Shown here: positions 40,876 to 49,772 of the stretch, one piece after another
Numbering within the stretch: the first letter of the stretch is position 1
Layout: each line of letters starts with the position of its first letter
NCBI GenBank assembly: GCA_947455205.1
Contig: CANGNF010000028.1
Span: forward strand, 1 to 63,668
Length of the DNA: 63,668 bases
Direction: 5' to 3'
DNA from: Acetobacteraceae bacterium
Lineage (GTDB): Bacteria > Pseudomonadota > Alphaproteobacteria > Acetobacterales > Acetobacteraceae
Translations under genes and position numbers: made by a program
The notes under the pieces: model-generated
What the model was told of the DNA's origin: nothing
Seen by the model: the letters and a program-made list of their open reading frames with translations, nothing else
The model's database searches: none

Positions 40876-41847
40876 CTATTCCGGCTTCAGCCCGGCAATG
40901 CCGATGGCGCGCTGGGCCTTCTCGCGCTCGCCGCGCAGATAGGCCTGCATGCCCGGCGTGGTCAGTTCCGCCGGGGTCGCCAGGTCGGCACCGAAGCCGC
41001 GCATGCGCGTCTGCACCTCCGGGTCGGCCATCGCCTCGCCCATCACCCGTTGCAGCGTGGCCAGCACCGGCTCCGGCGTGCCGGCGGGGGCGAAGAGCGC
41101 GACGAAGCTGCCGGCGACGAAGCCGGCCTGGCCCTGCTCGATGAAGGTGGCGACATCCGGCACCAGCGCCGAGCGGGCCGGCGCGGCCACGCCCAAGATG
41201 CGGCCACGACCGTCCCGGTGCAGGTCCAGCACGGTGGAAAGCTCGATCAGCGTGCCATCCAGGTTGCCGGCCAGCAGGTCCGGCAGGGTGGCGCCGCCGC
41301 CACGGAACGGCACGTGCACCAGGTTGGCGCCGGTGGCGGCCTTGAACAGCTCCAGCGGCAGGTGGTGCGCGCCGCCGATGCCGGAGGTGCCGATGCTGAC
41401 GCCGCCGGGATGTTCGCGGCTGTAGCGCACCAGCTCCGCCAGGGTGCGGATCGGCAGGCCGGCACGGATGATGATGACCAGCGGCACCTGGCCCAGCATC
41501 GCCACCGGGGTCAGGTCGGCGAAGGGGTCGAAGCGCGGCTGCGCCGTCAGCAGCGGGCCGTTGATGATGGAGCCGGGGCTGCCCAGCAGCAGCGTGTAGC
41601 CATCGGCCCGGCTGCGGACCACGGCCTCGGTGCCGATGGCGCCGGCGGCGCCGGTGCGGTTCTCCACCACCACCGGCTGGCCGAGCCGCCGGGTGATGAA
41701 GGCGCCGTACAGCCGCGCCATGGCGTCCGTGTTGCCGCCGGCGGCGAAGGGCACGATGAAGCGGATGGGGCGGGCGGGATAGGTTTCCTGCGCCTGCGCC
41801 GCCGTGGCCAGCAGCGGCAGCGCCAGCAGGGCGCGCCGGCTCGACAT
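40876..41847 (-). CDS. Bug/TctC-family periplasmic substrate-binding protein (2)
   Basis: The product has a signal peptide (MSSRRALLALPLLATAAQAQ) and then the family signatures TYPARPIRFIVPFAAGGNTD, VVVENRTGAAGAIGTEAVVR, DGYTLLLGSPGSI and VHVPFRGGGATLPDLLAG. Start MSSRRA at 41847; MPRLMSS at 41859 would overlap the upstream aldolase stop. It is the last gene of the unit beginning with the aldolase, 11 bases away. The ligand is unknown. Confidence 0.85.
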   Translation of the reverse strand: MSSRRALLALPLLATAAQAQETYPARPIRFIVPFAAGGNTDAMARLYGAFITRRLGQPVVVENRTGAAGAIGTEAVVRSRADGYTLLLGSPGSIINGPLLTAQPRFDPFADLTPVAMLGQVPLVIIIRAGLPIRTLAELVRYSREHPGGVSIGTSGIGGAHHLPLELFKAATGANLVHVPFRGGGATLPDLLAGNLDGTLIELSTVLDLHRDGRGRILGVAAPARSALVPDVATFIEQGQAGFVAGSFVALFAPAGTPEPVLATLQRVMGEAMADPEVQTRMRGFGADLATPAELTTPGMQAYLRGEREKAQRAIGIAGLKPE

Positions 41848-41858
41848 GAGGCGCGGCA

Positions 41859-42662
41859 TCACGTGCACCAGTGCGGGTAGCCGCTGCGGGGCTGCTCGGC
41901 TTCCAGCCGGCGCAGCATGGCGTGCCATTCCAGCACGCCATAGGGGCGGCGGGTGCCGGGCTGGTACAGGTCGGCGGTCTTCTCCAGAATTGCGGCGTCC
42001 GGCAGCGTCAGCTCGGTCTTCGCCGCCATCGCGTCCACCTGGGCGCGGCAGGAAAGCTCCAGCTGGTACATGGTGTTGAAGGCCTGCTGGATGGTGGCGC
42101 CGCAGGTCAGCAGGCCGTGGTTGGCCATGACCAAAGCGTCGTGGTTGCCCAGGTCGGCGACGATGCTCTCGCGCTCCGCCAGGTCCACCGCCGGGCCTTC
42201 ATAGCCGTGGTAGCCGATATGCCCGACGAAGCGCATGGAGGTCTGCGACATCGGCAGCAGGCCGCACTTCATGGCGGAGATCGCCATGCCGGCGCGGGTA
42301 TGGGTATGGATCACCGCCGCCACGTCCGGCCGTGCGGTGTGGATGGCGCCGTGGATGACGTAGCCGGACTTGTTGATGCCGTACTCGGTTTCCGGCTTGC
42401 TGATGATGTTGCCCTCGACATCGATCTTGGCCAGCGAGGTCGCGGTGATCTCCCCGTAGAGCAGCCCGTAGAGGTTGATCAGCAGGTGTTCGGTGCCGGG
42501 GATGCGCAGCGTGATGTGGTTGTAGATCAGGTCGGTCATGCCGTAGCTGTCGACCAGCCGGTAGCAGGCGGCCAGGTCGCAGCGGGCCTGCCATTCCTCG
42601 GCGCTGACATGGGGCTGGATGCTGGGCCAGCCGGTGGCGAAGGCGGCGGGGATATTGCCCAT
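41859..42662 (-). CDS. Class II aldolase/adducin-family protein
   Basis: The 267-residue protein has the zinc-binding class II aldolase fold: VIHTHTRAGMAISAMKC supplies the HxH pair and ALVMANHGLLTCGATIQQAF the third His. It also has LIYNHITLRIPG and YGLLYGEITATSLAKID. Members cleave or epimerise sugar phosphates, or act on hydroxy-ketones in catabolism. The start MGNIPAAF at 42662 is chosen over a long shadow frame. It is separated from the LLM gene by two hairpins but is on the same strand. Confidence 0.85.
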   Translation of the reverse strand: MGNIPAAFATGWPSIQPHVSAEEWQARCDLAACYRLVDSYGMTDLIYNHITLRIPGTEHLLINLYGLLYGEITATSLAKIDVEGNIISKPETEYGINKSGYVIHGAIHTARPDVAAVIHTHTRAGMAISAMKCGLLPMSQTSMRFVGHIGYHGYEGPAVDLAERESIVADLGNHDALVMANHGLLTCGATIQQAFNTMYQLELSCRAQVDAMAAKTELTLPDAAILEKTADLYQPGTRRPYGVLEWHAMLRRLEAEQPRSGYPHWCT

Positions 42663-42730
42663 GTTGGTATCCTTGGATCGTCTGCCTGAAGTGTAGCGCT
42701 TGCGGGTCGGCGCTGGAAACGCACGCCGGT

Positions 42731-42780
42731 CCAGGGGGCGCCTGCCCCCTGGTGGGGAGCGCGAGGGGTGAAGCCCCTCG
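42731..42780. repeat. Paired-hairpin intergenic element
   Basis: CCAGGGGG-CGCCTG-CCCCCTGG (42731-42752) is followed by CGAGGGG-TGAAG-CCCCTCG (42762-42780). The segment GGGGAGCGCGAGGGG resembles, in inverse orientation, the hairpin area at 13732-13765. It probably acts as an attenuator or processing site inside the operon between the LLM and aldolase genes. Confidence 0.55.
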
Positions 42781-42781
42781 C

Positions 42782-43750
42782 TTACCGAATGCGCGGCATG
42801 ATCTCGGCGGCGAAGCTGCGCATTTCCGCCATGGCCTTCGCCGCGTCGCGGCCCTCGAAGTCGAAGTCGATGCCGGTGACGCCCAGCGCGCGCAGCGCGT
42901 GGACATCGGCGATGACGTTGTCGAGGCCGTTGGTGAACAGCCGCCGGTTGCCGTCGCTGGCCGGCGGTGCCTCGTGGCCGTGGCGCTTCACGCGATAGAC
43001 CACGCCGATCGCCTGCGGGTCGCGCCCGGCGCCGGCGGTCAGCTTGCGCAGCCGGGCGATGCCGGCTTCCAGCCGCGGCAGCGTGTCCAGCAGGTGGGCG
43101 TTGTTGCTGCCGATGGGGTACCAGGCATCCCCCAGCCGTGCGGCGCGGCGCATGGAGGGACCGCTTTCGCCGCCGACCCAGATCGGCGGGTGCGGGCGCT
43201 GCACCGGCTTGGGGTCGAAGACCAGGCCCTCGAACTGCACGTACTTGCCGTGGATGGTCGGCTTGTCCTGGGTCCACAGGGTGCGGATGGCGTCCAGGTA
43301 TTCGTCGGTCACCGCGCCGCGTTCGGCGAAGGGCGTGGTGACCACGGCGTCGAATTCCGCCTTCAGCCAGCCGGCGCCGACGCCGAGCGTGAGGCGGCCG
43401 GCGGACATCACGTCCAGCGTGGTCAGCATCTTCGCCGCCAGCACGGCGGGGCGGTGCGGCACCACCATGACGGCCAGCACCAGGCGGATCTTCCGGGTGC
43501 GCGCGGCGACGAAGCTGGCGGCGATCAGTTGCTCATGCCGGTGGCCGGGTTCCGGCGAATAGAAGCTGCCGCTTTCCGAGTAGGGGTAGCCGTGCACGCT
43601 GGCATCCGGCAGGGCGATGTGGTCGGTCAGGGTCAGGTAGTCGAAGCCGAGTTGCTCGCCGAGTTGGGCGACCTCCGCCATGGTTTCCGGTGCGGCCATG
43701 GGGCCGCTGACCGGCAGGTTGAAGCCTATCTGCATCTGCGTCTCCGTCAT
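42782..43750 (-). CDS. LLM-class flavin-dependent oxidoreductase (1)
   Basis: The 322-residue TIM-barrel protein belongs to the luciferase-like monooxygenase superfamily. MQIGFNLPVSGPMAAPETMA opens it, LGFDYLTLTDHIALP follows, and TLDVMSAGRLTLGVGAGWLK is the family's cofactor region, with RTRKIRLVLAVMVVPHRPAV before it. It may use FMNH2 or F420. It overlaps the preceding FAD-oxidoreductase gene by four bases and is followed by hairpins. A paralogue lies at 54476-55345. Confidence 0.85.
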   Translation of the reverse strand: MTETQMQIGFNLPVSGPMAAPETMAEVAQLGEQLGFDYLTLTDHIALPDASVHGYPYSESGSFYSPEPGHRHEQLIAASFVAARTRKIRLVLAVMVVPHRPAVLAAKMLTTLDVMSAGRLTLGVGAGWLKAEFDAVVTTPFAERGAVTDEYLDAIRTLWTQDKPTIHGKYVQFEGLVFDPKPVQRPHPPIWVGGESGPSMRRAARLGDAWYPIGSNNAHLLDTLPRLEAGIARLRKLTAGAGRDPQAIGVVYRVKRHGHEAPPASDGNRRLFTNGLDNVIADVHALRALGVTGIDFDFEGRDAAKAMAEMRSFAAEIMPRIR

Positions 43751-45321
43751 GCTCGCGCCATGTCCTGCGCTGCCAGCCAGCCGAAGGTGAGGCCGGAGGC
43801 GAGGGAATAGCCGGTCTGGTAGCCGGCGCCGGTTTCGGTGCGCGCGGCGGCGTTGCCGACGGCGTAGAGGCCGGGAATGGCGTGGCCGCGCACATGCCGC
43901 ACGCGGGCGCTGGCATCCGCCAGCAGCCCGGCGGAGGCCAGCGCGGTGGGATGCAGTTCCACGCCGTAGAAGGGCGCGCGGGCGATGGCGCCGAGCGTGG
44001 CGGCGGGGCCGAGGCGGGACAGGCCCCAGGGGGTGTCGCCGCGCTGGTATTCGCTGTCGTGCAGCGCCGCCGCATCGGCGCTGAAGCGGGCGGCGGCGGC
44101 GACCAGGCCAGCCGGGTCGATGCCGAGCTGGGCGGCGAGCGCTTCCAGCGTCGCCGCGCGGGGCACCCAGTCCGGAATCTCGGCGCCCGGCGGCCGGCCG
44201 GCGAAGGACTGCCCGGCGGCGTAGTCGGCGTCGAAGATCAGGAAGGCCGGCAGGTTGGGGTATTCGCCGCGCGCGGGGTCGAAGGCACGCAGCGCCGGGG
44301 CGACGGCCTGGAAGAAGCTCTCATCGGCAAAGCGCCGGCCGGCGCGGTTCACCACCATGGTGTGCGGCGCCACCAGTTCCGCGGTGCCGGAAAGCCGGCA
44401 GAGGTCAGGCGCCTCCTCCGGATTGCGGAAGCCGAGAAACACAGAAAGGTTGTTGCCGATATGGTGGATGGCGGCGCCGATCTCCTGCGCCATCGGCAGC
44501 GCGTCGCCCTGCAGGCTGGGCGGGAACATCGACTGCCAGCCGGGCAGGCTCTCGAACCGCGCCACCAGTTCGGCGCTGCTCTCGTAGCCGCCACTGGCCA
44601 GCACCACGCCGCGCTTGGCGTGCAGGCGTTCTCCGCTGGCGGTGACCACGCCGGTGACGCGCCCGGCTTCCTGCAGCAGGCGCTTGGCGGGGGTGCCGAC
44701 GCGCAGCGTGACGCCCTGCGCCAGCGCGGTGCCGACCAGCCAGGTGACCAGGCCGGCGCCGGCGCCACGGCGGCCCGGGGATTCCCGCGCCAGCACCAGC
44801 GCGGCGTCCCAGGCGGCCTGGCTGTTGCCGCCGCCCAGCTTCACCGCCTCGCTGCCACCCAGCCGATGCAGCGGGCCGGCGGGCACGGCGACACGCTCGG
44901 CCCAGGCGTCCAGCACGGCGGCGTCGATCGGTGGCGTATCCAGGATGCGGCCGCCGGCCATGGCGCCAGGGGCCATGCCGTAGTGGTCGATGCGTGGGGA
45001 GACGCGGAACGGAATGCCGGCGGCGATGAAGAAGCGCAGCGCCTCCGGCGCCTGGGTGGCGAAGGCTTCCAGCCGCTCGGGGTCGGCGGCGCCGGCGGCG
45101 GCGTAGGTGAGGTAGGCGCGCACGGCATCCGGCGTGTCGTTGCCGCCGGCCGCCGCGTGCAGGTGGTTGGCGCCAACCCACAGGAAGCCGCTGGAATTGG
45201 CGGTGCCGCCGCCCAGCTGCGGCGCGGCCTCCAGCAGCGTCACCTCCAGCCCCAGCACGGCGGCGGCAATGGCGGTGGCCAAGCCGGCGCAGCCGCCGCC
45301 CAATACGATCACGTCGCTCAT
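43747..45321 (-). CDS. FAD-dependent oxidoreductase (fumarate reductase/ketosteroid dehydrogenase-like)
   Basis: The 524-residue flavoprotein has the N-terminal FAD-binding motif VIVLGGGCAGLATAIAAAVL, then LLEAAPQLGGGTANSSGFLW. A central capping domain and a C-terminal GLYAVGNAAARTETGAGYQT that closes on the isoalloxazine ring follow. This matches the FAD_binding_2 group (fumarate reductase flavoprotein, 3-ketosteroid dehydrogenases, urocanate reductases). No iron-sulfur partner is adjacent. It is coupled by four-base overlaps to the Bug gene before it and the LLM gene after it. Confidence 0.82.
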   Translation of the reverse strand: MSDVIVLGGGCAGLATAIAAAVLGLEVTLLEAAPQLGGGTANSSGFLWVGANHLHAAAGGNDTPDAVRAYLTYAAAGAADPERLEAFATQAPEALRFFIAAGIPFRVSPRIDHYGMAPGAMAGGRILDTPPIDAAVLDAWAERVAVPAGPLHRLGGSEAVKLGGGNSQAAWDAALVLARESPGRRGAGAGLVTWLVGTALAQGVTLRVGTPAKRLLQEAGRVTGVVTASGERLHAKRGVVLASGGYESSAELVARFESLPGWQSMFPPSLQGDALPMAQEIGAAIHHIGNNLSVFLGFRNPEEAPDLCRLSGTAELVAPHTMVVNRAGRRFADESFFQAVAPALRAFDPARGEYPNLPAFLIFDADYAAGQSFAGRPPGAEIPDWVPRAATLEALAAQLGIDPAGLVAAAARFSADAAALHDSEYQRGDTPWGLSRLGPAATLGAIARAPFYGVELHPTALASAGLLADASARVRHVRGHAIPGLYAVGNAAARTETGAGYQTGYSLASGLTFGWLAAQDMARA

Positions 45322-46271
45322 TGTGGGCGAATCCCGGCGGCGGCGACCACCTGGCGCCAGCGGGCGGTTTCCTCGGCCAGTTGGCGCTCCGCGGCCTCGG
45401 GCGGCATGCCGCCGGGGATGCTGGCGATCTGCGCCAGGAACGCCCTGATGTCCGGCGCGGCCAGGGCCTCGGCGGCGGCGGCGTAGAGGCGCTGCACCAC
45501 CGCGTCCGGCGTGGCGCGCGGCACGGCCAGGCCGGACCAGTGCAGGATGTCGTAGCCGGGCAGGCCGGCCTCGGCGAAGGTGGGGGTTTCCGGCAGCAGC
45601 GCCAGCCGGCCGGGGCCGCTGATGGCCAGCGGGCGCAGCACCGAATTGGCCCCGCCCATGGCCGCGCTGGGGGAGGCGAAGACCACATCCACCTGCTTGG
45701 CCATGGTCGCGGTCACCGCCTCGCCACCGCCGCGATAGGGCACGTGGAACAGCCGCACATCGGCGGCGAGTTCATAGGCCACGGTGGCGAATTGCACGCT
45801 GCTGCCGACGCCGCCGCTGCCATACGTGATCGCTTGCGGGCGGCGTTTCGCGTCCTCGGTCAGCTCGCGCAGCGTCTGCCACGGGCTGTCGCGGTGCACG
45901 GCGGCAACCACGGGCGTGAAGGCGCTGATGGTGATCAGGCGGAAGGCGCGGGCATGGTCGAAGGGCAGGCTGTTCACCAGGAACGGCATCATGCCGTAGG
46001 TGCTGTCCAGCGCCAGCAGGGTGTGGCCGTCCGGCGCGGCGCGCGCGACCTCGGCGGCGCCGATGCTGCCGGAGGCGCCGGAGCGGTTCTCCACCACCAC
46101 GGACTGGCCCAGAGACTCCGTCAACTTCACCGCCAGCCGGCGGGCGATGGTGTCGATGGCGCCCGACGGCGCCCAGGCCACCACCAGCCGCAGCGGGTGC
46201 GTCGGAAAGCCCTGCGCCAGCGCGGGTGTTGCCAGCGCGGAGGCGAGCAGCGCGCGGCGCGGCAGCCTCAC
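45318..46271 (-). CDS. Bug/TctC-family periplasmic substrate-binding protein (3)
   Basis: The protein of about 317 residues starts at GTG 46271, with the leader MRLPRRALLASALATPALAQ. The mature protein shows PTHPLRLVVAWAPSGAIDTI, VVVENRSGASGSIGAAEVAR and FHVPYRGGGEAVTATMAKQV, all Bug signatures. It is embedded between the MetE-like gene and the FAD-oxidoreductase with four-base overlaps on both sides, so it is translated with enzymes and is likely to bring in their substrate. No permease is nearby. Confidence 0.85.
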   Translation of the reverse strand: MRLPRRALLASALATPALAQGFPTHPLRLVVAWAPSGAIDTIARRLAVKLTESLGQSVVVENRSGASGSIGAAEVARAAPDGHTLLALDSTYGMMPFLVNSLPFDHARAFRLITISAFTPVVAAVHRDSPWQTLRELTEDAKRRPQAITYGSGGVGSSVQFATVAYELAADVRLFHVPYRGGGEAVTATMAKQVDVVFASPSAAMGGANSVLRPLAISGPGRLALLPETPTFAEAGLPGYDILHWSGLAVPRATPDAVVQRLYAAAAEALAAPDIRAFLAQIASIPGGMPPEAAERQLAEETARWRQVVAAAGIRPQ

Positions 46272-47311
46272 GCGCCCAGTTCCCGGCGGACGATGGCGGC
46301 GCCGTCCGCCAGCGCCTTCAGCTTGGCGAAGGCGCGCTCGCGCGGCAGGTACTTCATGCCGCAATCCGGCGCCGGCACCAGGCGCCCGGCCGGCAACACC
46401 GCCAGGCCGGCGCGGATGCGGGCGGCGACGGTCTCGGCGCTCTCGACCTCCGGGCTGCCCAGGTCCAGCACGCCGAGCATGATGGTCTTGCCCGGCAGCT
46501 CCTTCAGGATCGCCAGGTCCAGCCGCGGCTGCGCCGCCTCGATGCTGATCTGCTGGGCGATGCAGGCGTCCAGCTCCGGCAGGAAGGAATAGCCGGCGGG
46601 CTTGTCGTTGCCGACCATGGCGGCGTAGCCGAAGCACATGTGCACCACGGTGGTGCCCTCGATGCCCGCCAGCGCGCGGTTGATGCCCGGCACCGCCATG
46701 GCGCGGGCCTTCTCCGGGAAGGCCTGCATCCAGGGTTCGTCCAGCTGGATCACATCGGCGCCGGCGGCCTTCAGCTCGCGGATCTCGGCGTTCAGCGCAT
46801 CGGCATAGGCCATCACCAGCTCGGCCTCGTCGGCGTAGAACTCGTTGTGGCATTGCCGCGCCATGGTGAAGGGGCCGGGCAGCGTGATCTTCACCTGGCG
46901 GTCGGTGTTGGCGCGGGCGAAGGCGACGTCGCGCACCTCCACCGACTGCGCCCGGCGGATGGGGCCGACCACGCGCGGCACCACCGTCTTGGCGCCGGTG
47001 CGGCCCACCACCTCGGCGGGGTTGGCGATGTCGACGCCTTCCAGGGCGTTGGAGAAGTGGTTGGAGTAGCTCTCGCGCCGGATCTCGCCATCGGTGATGA
47101 TGTCGATGCCGGCGCGCTCCATGTCGCGCATCGCCAGCAGCGTGGCGTCGTCCTGCGCCAGCTCCAGCAGGGGCGCGGCGATGCGCCACAGCTCCGGCGC
47201 GCGGACGCGGGGCACCAGGCGGTTGCGCAGCGCGCCGTGGTCCACCAGCCAGAGCGGCTGCGGATAGCTGCCGACGACGGTGGTGGGCAAAAGCGGCAGC
47301 GGCTTGGCCAT
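46268..47311 (-). CDS. MetE C-terminal-domain-like zinc methyltransferase
   Basis: The 347-residue single-domain protein resembles the catalytic half of cobalamin-independent methionine synthase and epoxyalkane:coenzyme M transferase. The zinc ligands are all visible: His224 and Cys226 in VVHMCFGYAAM, Glu258 in ISIEAAQPRL and Cys317 in VPAPDCGMKY. VIQLDEPWMQAF is the substrate loop. True MetE would need an N-terminal domain of about 370 residues for folate binding, which is missing. A role in thiol alkyl transfer during catabolism is inferred. It heads a tightly overlapping operon and has a divergent dehydrogenase gene upstream. Confidence 0.85.
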   Translation of the reverse strand: MAKPLPLLPTTVVGSYPQPLWLVDHGALRNRLVPRVRAPELWRIAAPLLELAQDDATLLAMRDMERAGIDIITDGEIRRESYSNHFSNALEGVDIANPAEVVGRTGAKTVVPRVVGPIRRAQSVEVRDVAFARANTDRQVKITLPGPFTMARQCHNEFYADEAELVMAYADALNAEIRELKAAGADVIQLDEPWMQAFPEKARAMAVPGINRALAGIEGTTVVHMCFGYAAMVGNDKPAGYSFLPELDACIAQQISIEAAQPRLDLAILKELPGKTIMLGVLDLGSPEVESAETVAARIRAGLAVLPAGRLVPAPDCGMKYLPRERAFAKLKALADGAAIVRRELGA

Positions 47312-47424
47312 GATGCGTTTCCTCGGACATTGGGACCAAGCCTAGCGCCGCTGCGGCGGCTTGCCGAGAGGGCGTGGCCCCCGGCATGCTGGCGGCAACG
47401 AAGCAATCACTGGAACGTCCGCGC

Positions 47425-49758
47425 ATGCAGCCCACCCGTAGCAGCCATGGTATCGGCGCCCCCATGCGGCGCGTGGAGGATGCGCGTTTCCTGCGTGGCG
47501 CCGGGCGCTTCGTGGAGGATTTCCAGGTGGTGGGGGCGGCGCGGCTCTATGTGCTCCGCTCACCGCACGCCGCCGCGCGGATCACCCGGCTGGACGCCAC
47601 GGCTGCGCGGGCCATGCCCGGCGTGCTGCTGGTGCTGGCGGGCGAGGATGTCGAGGGCTTGGGCGTGCTGCGTTGCGTCACCCCGCGGCTGCGGCGCGAC
47701 GGCAAGCCGCTGACCCAGACGCCCTGGCGCATGCTGGCCCAGGGGCAGGTGCGCTACGTCGGCGACGCCGTGGCCGCGGTGGTGGCGGAAAGCCTGGCGG
47801 CGGCGCAGGACGCGGCCGAGGCGATCGAGGTGGAATACGAGGTGCTGCCCTGCGTCACCGACGTGGCCGAGGCGGTGCAGCCCGGGGCAGCGGCGGTCTG
47901 GGACTTCGCGCCGGATAACGAGAGCGTGTTCTTCAAGCTGGGCGATGCGGCGGCGGTGCAGGCCGCCTTCGCCCGCGCCGCGCATGTGGCCCGGCTGGAG
48001 TTCCGCGTCACCCGCGTTTCCGCCAACCCGATGGAGCCGCGCGCGGCGCTGGCGACGCATGATCCCATCGAGGACCGCTACACCCTGACCACCGGCACCC
48101 AGCTGCCGCATGTGATGCGGAACGAGATCGCCGAATACGCGCTGGGGGTGCCGAGCAACCGGCTGCGGGTGATCTCGCCGGATGTCGGCGGCGGCTTCGG
48201 CATGAAGGAAAGCCCGTTCCAGGAATACGTGCTGTGCCTGCACGCGGCCAAGGTGCTGGGCCGCCCGGTGCGCTGGGTGGCCACACGGACCGAAAGCTTC
48301 CTCAGCGACAGCCACGCGCGTGACAACCTCTCCACCGCCGAGTTGGCGCTGGATGCGGAGGGGACCTTCCTGGCGCTGCGGGTGGAGACGCTGTGCAACC
48401 TGGGCGCCTACCTGGCGTGGCAGGGGCCGGTATCCTCCACCAACAATGTAGGCGGGTTGGCGGGCGTGTACCGCACGCCGCACATCTTCACCCAGGTGCG
48501 CTGCATCTTCACCCATACCCAGCCCACCGCGCCGTATCGCGGCGCCGGCCGGCCGGAGGCGATCTACGCCATCGAGCGGATGATCGACCTGGCGGCCGAC
48601 GAGATGGGGCTGGACCGGGTGGAGCTGCGCCGGCGCAACATGATTCTACCAGCGCAGATGCCGTTCCAGACCGGGTTGGATTATCGGTATGACAGCGGGG
48701 ACTTCCCGGCCAACCAGGCCATGGCGCTGGAGGCCGCGGATTGGGCCGGCTTCGCTGCCCGGCGGGAGGCGGCGAAGGCACGCGGCAAGCTGCTCGGCAT
48801 CGGCATCGCCAACGCCATCGAGAGCGCCGGCGGGCCGCATCGCGGGCCGATGGAGGAAGCCGCCGAGATTCGCTTCGACAATGGCGGCAGCGTGACGCTG
48901 CTGATGGGCAGCCACAACCACGGCCAGGGGCATGAGACCGTGTTCCGCCAGGTGGCCAGCGAGAAGCTGGGCATCCCGCCGGAGCGCATCCGCTTCCTGA
49001 TGGGTGACACCGATGTGGTGACGCATGGCCGCGGCACCATCGGCTCCCGCAGCATGATGGCCGCCGGCGGCGCGCTGGTCGGCGCGGCGGCGCGCATCGT
49101 GGAGCGTGGCAAGCGCATCGCCTCGCATTTCCTCGAAGCCTCGGTGGAGGATATCGAGTTCGAGGACGGGCAATTCCGCGTCGCCGGCACCGACCGCGGC
49201 ATCGGCATAGAGGCGCTGGCCAAGCGCAGCTACGTGCCGGGGCAACTGCCGATGGGCGAGGAGCTGGGGCTTTCGGCGCTGCTGATCACCCGGCCGGGCG
49301 ACGCGACCTTCCCCAATGGCTGCCACATCTGCGAGGTGGAGGTGGACCCCGAGACCGGCGCCTGCGCGCTGCTGCGCTACGTGGTGGTGGATGATGTCGG
49401 CACGGTGGTGAACCCGGCCCTGGTGAAGGGGCAGATCCATGGCGGCATCGCCCAGGGGCTGGGGCAGGTCTTCGGCGAGAACATCCTGTACCGCGACGGG
49501 CAATTGCTGACCGCCAGCTTCGCCGACTACCCGATGCCGCGCGCCAGCGATTTCTGCGGGTTGGAGGTGCTGAGCAACCCGGTGCCGACGACGACCAACC
49601 CGCTGGGCGTCAAGGGCGCCGGGGAGGCCGGCACGGTCGGCGCGCTGCCGGCGCTGATGAGCGCGGTGGTGGACGCGCTCCGGCCGCTCGGCGTGCGCCA
49701 CCTGGACATGCCGGCCACGCCCGAGCGGGTCTGGGCGGCGATCCAGGCGGCGCGCTAG
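47425..49758 (+). CDS. Xanthine dehydrogenase/CO dehydrogenase-type molybdopterin-binding subunit
   Basis: The 777-residue protein matches the large subunit of molybdenum hydroxylases: [20 protein letters not shown] at the N-terminus, [20 protein letters not shown], the cofactor loop [18 protein letters not shown] near residue 370, and [15 protein letters not shown] near residue 733 with the catalytic Glu. The AYRGAGR-type loop is that of form II CODH/other hydroxylases rather than true CO dehydrogenase. The 2Fe-2S and FAD subunits normally encoded beside it are not found. Start 47425; an upstream ATG at 47374 is in frame. It is divergent from the MetE-like gene. Confidence 0.85.
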   Translation: MQPTRSSHGIGAPMRRVEDARFLRGAGRFVEDFQVVGAARLYVLRSPHAAARITRLDATAARAMPGVLLVLAGEDVEGLGVLRCVTPRLRRDGKPLTQTPWRMLAQGQVRYVGDAVAAVVAESLAAAQDAAEAIEVEYEVLPCVTDVAEAVQPGAAAVWDFAPDNESVFFKLGDAAAVQAAFARAAHVARLEFRVTRVSANPMEPRAALATHDPIEDRYTLTTGTQLPHVMRNEIAEYALGVPSNRLRVISPDVGGGFGMKESPFQEYVLCLHAAKVLGRPVRWVATRTESFLSDSHARDNLSTAELALDAEGTFLALRVETLCNLGAYLAWQGPVSSTNNVGGLAGVYRTPHIFTQVRCIFTHTQPTAPYRGAGRPEAIYAIERMIDLAADEMGLDRVELRRRNMILPAQMPFQTGLDYRYDSGDFPANQAMALEAADWAGFAARREAAKARGKLLGIGIANAIESAGGPHRGPMEEAAEIRFDNGGSVTLLMGSHNHGQGHETVFRQVASEKLGIPPERIRFLMGDTDVVTHGRGTIGSRSMMAAGGALVGAAARIVERGKRIASHFLEASVEDIEFEDGQFRVAGTDRGIGIEALAKRSYVPGQLPMGEELGLSALLITRPGDATFPNGCHICEVEVDPETGACALLRYVVVDDVGTVVNPALVKGQIHGGIAQGLGQVFGENILYRDGQLLTASFADYPMPRASDFCGLEVLSNPVPTTTNPLGVKGAGEAGTVGALPALMSAVVDALRPLGVRHLDMPATPERVWAAIQAAR

Positions 49759-49772
49759 CGCCCGGGCCCCGG

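Noticed and set aside
47312..47424. A cobalamin or SAM riboswitch before the MetE-like gene
   Set aside because: The divergent gap is only 113 bases and shows none of the conserved riboswitch boxes.
47425..49758. True aerobic CO dehydrogenase large subunit
   Set aside because: The cofactor loop is of the AYRGAGR type without the AYxCSFR motif of form I enzymes, and no coxS/coxM genes are present.
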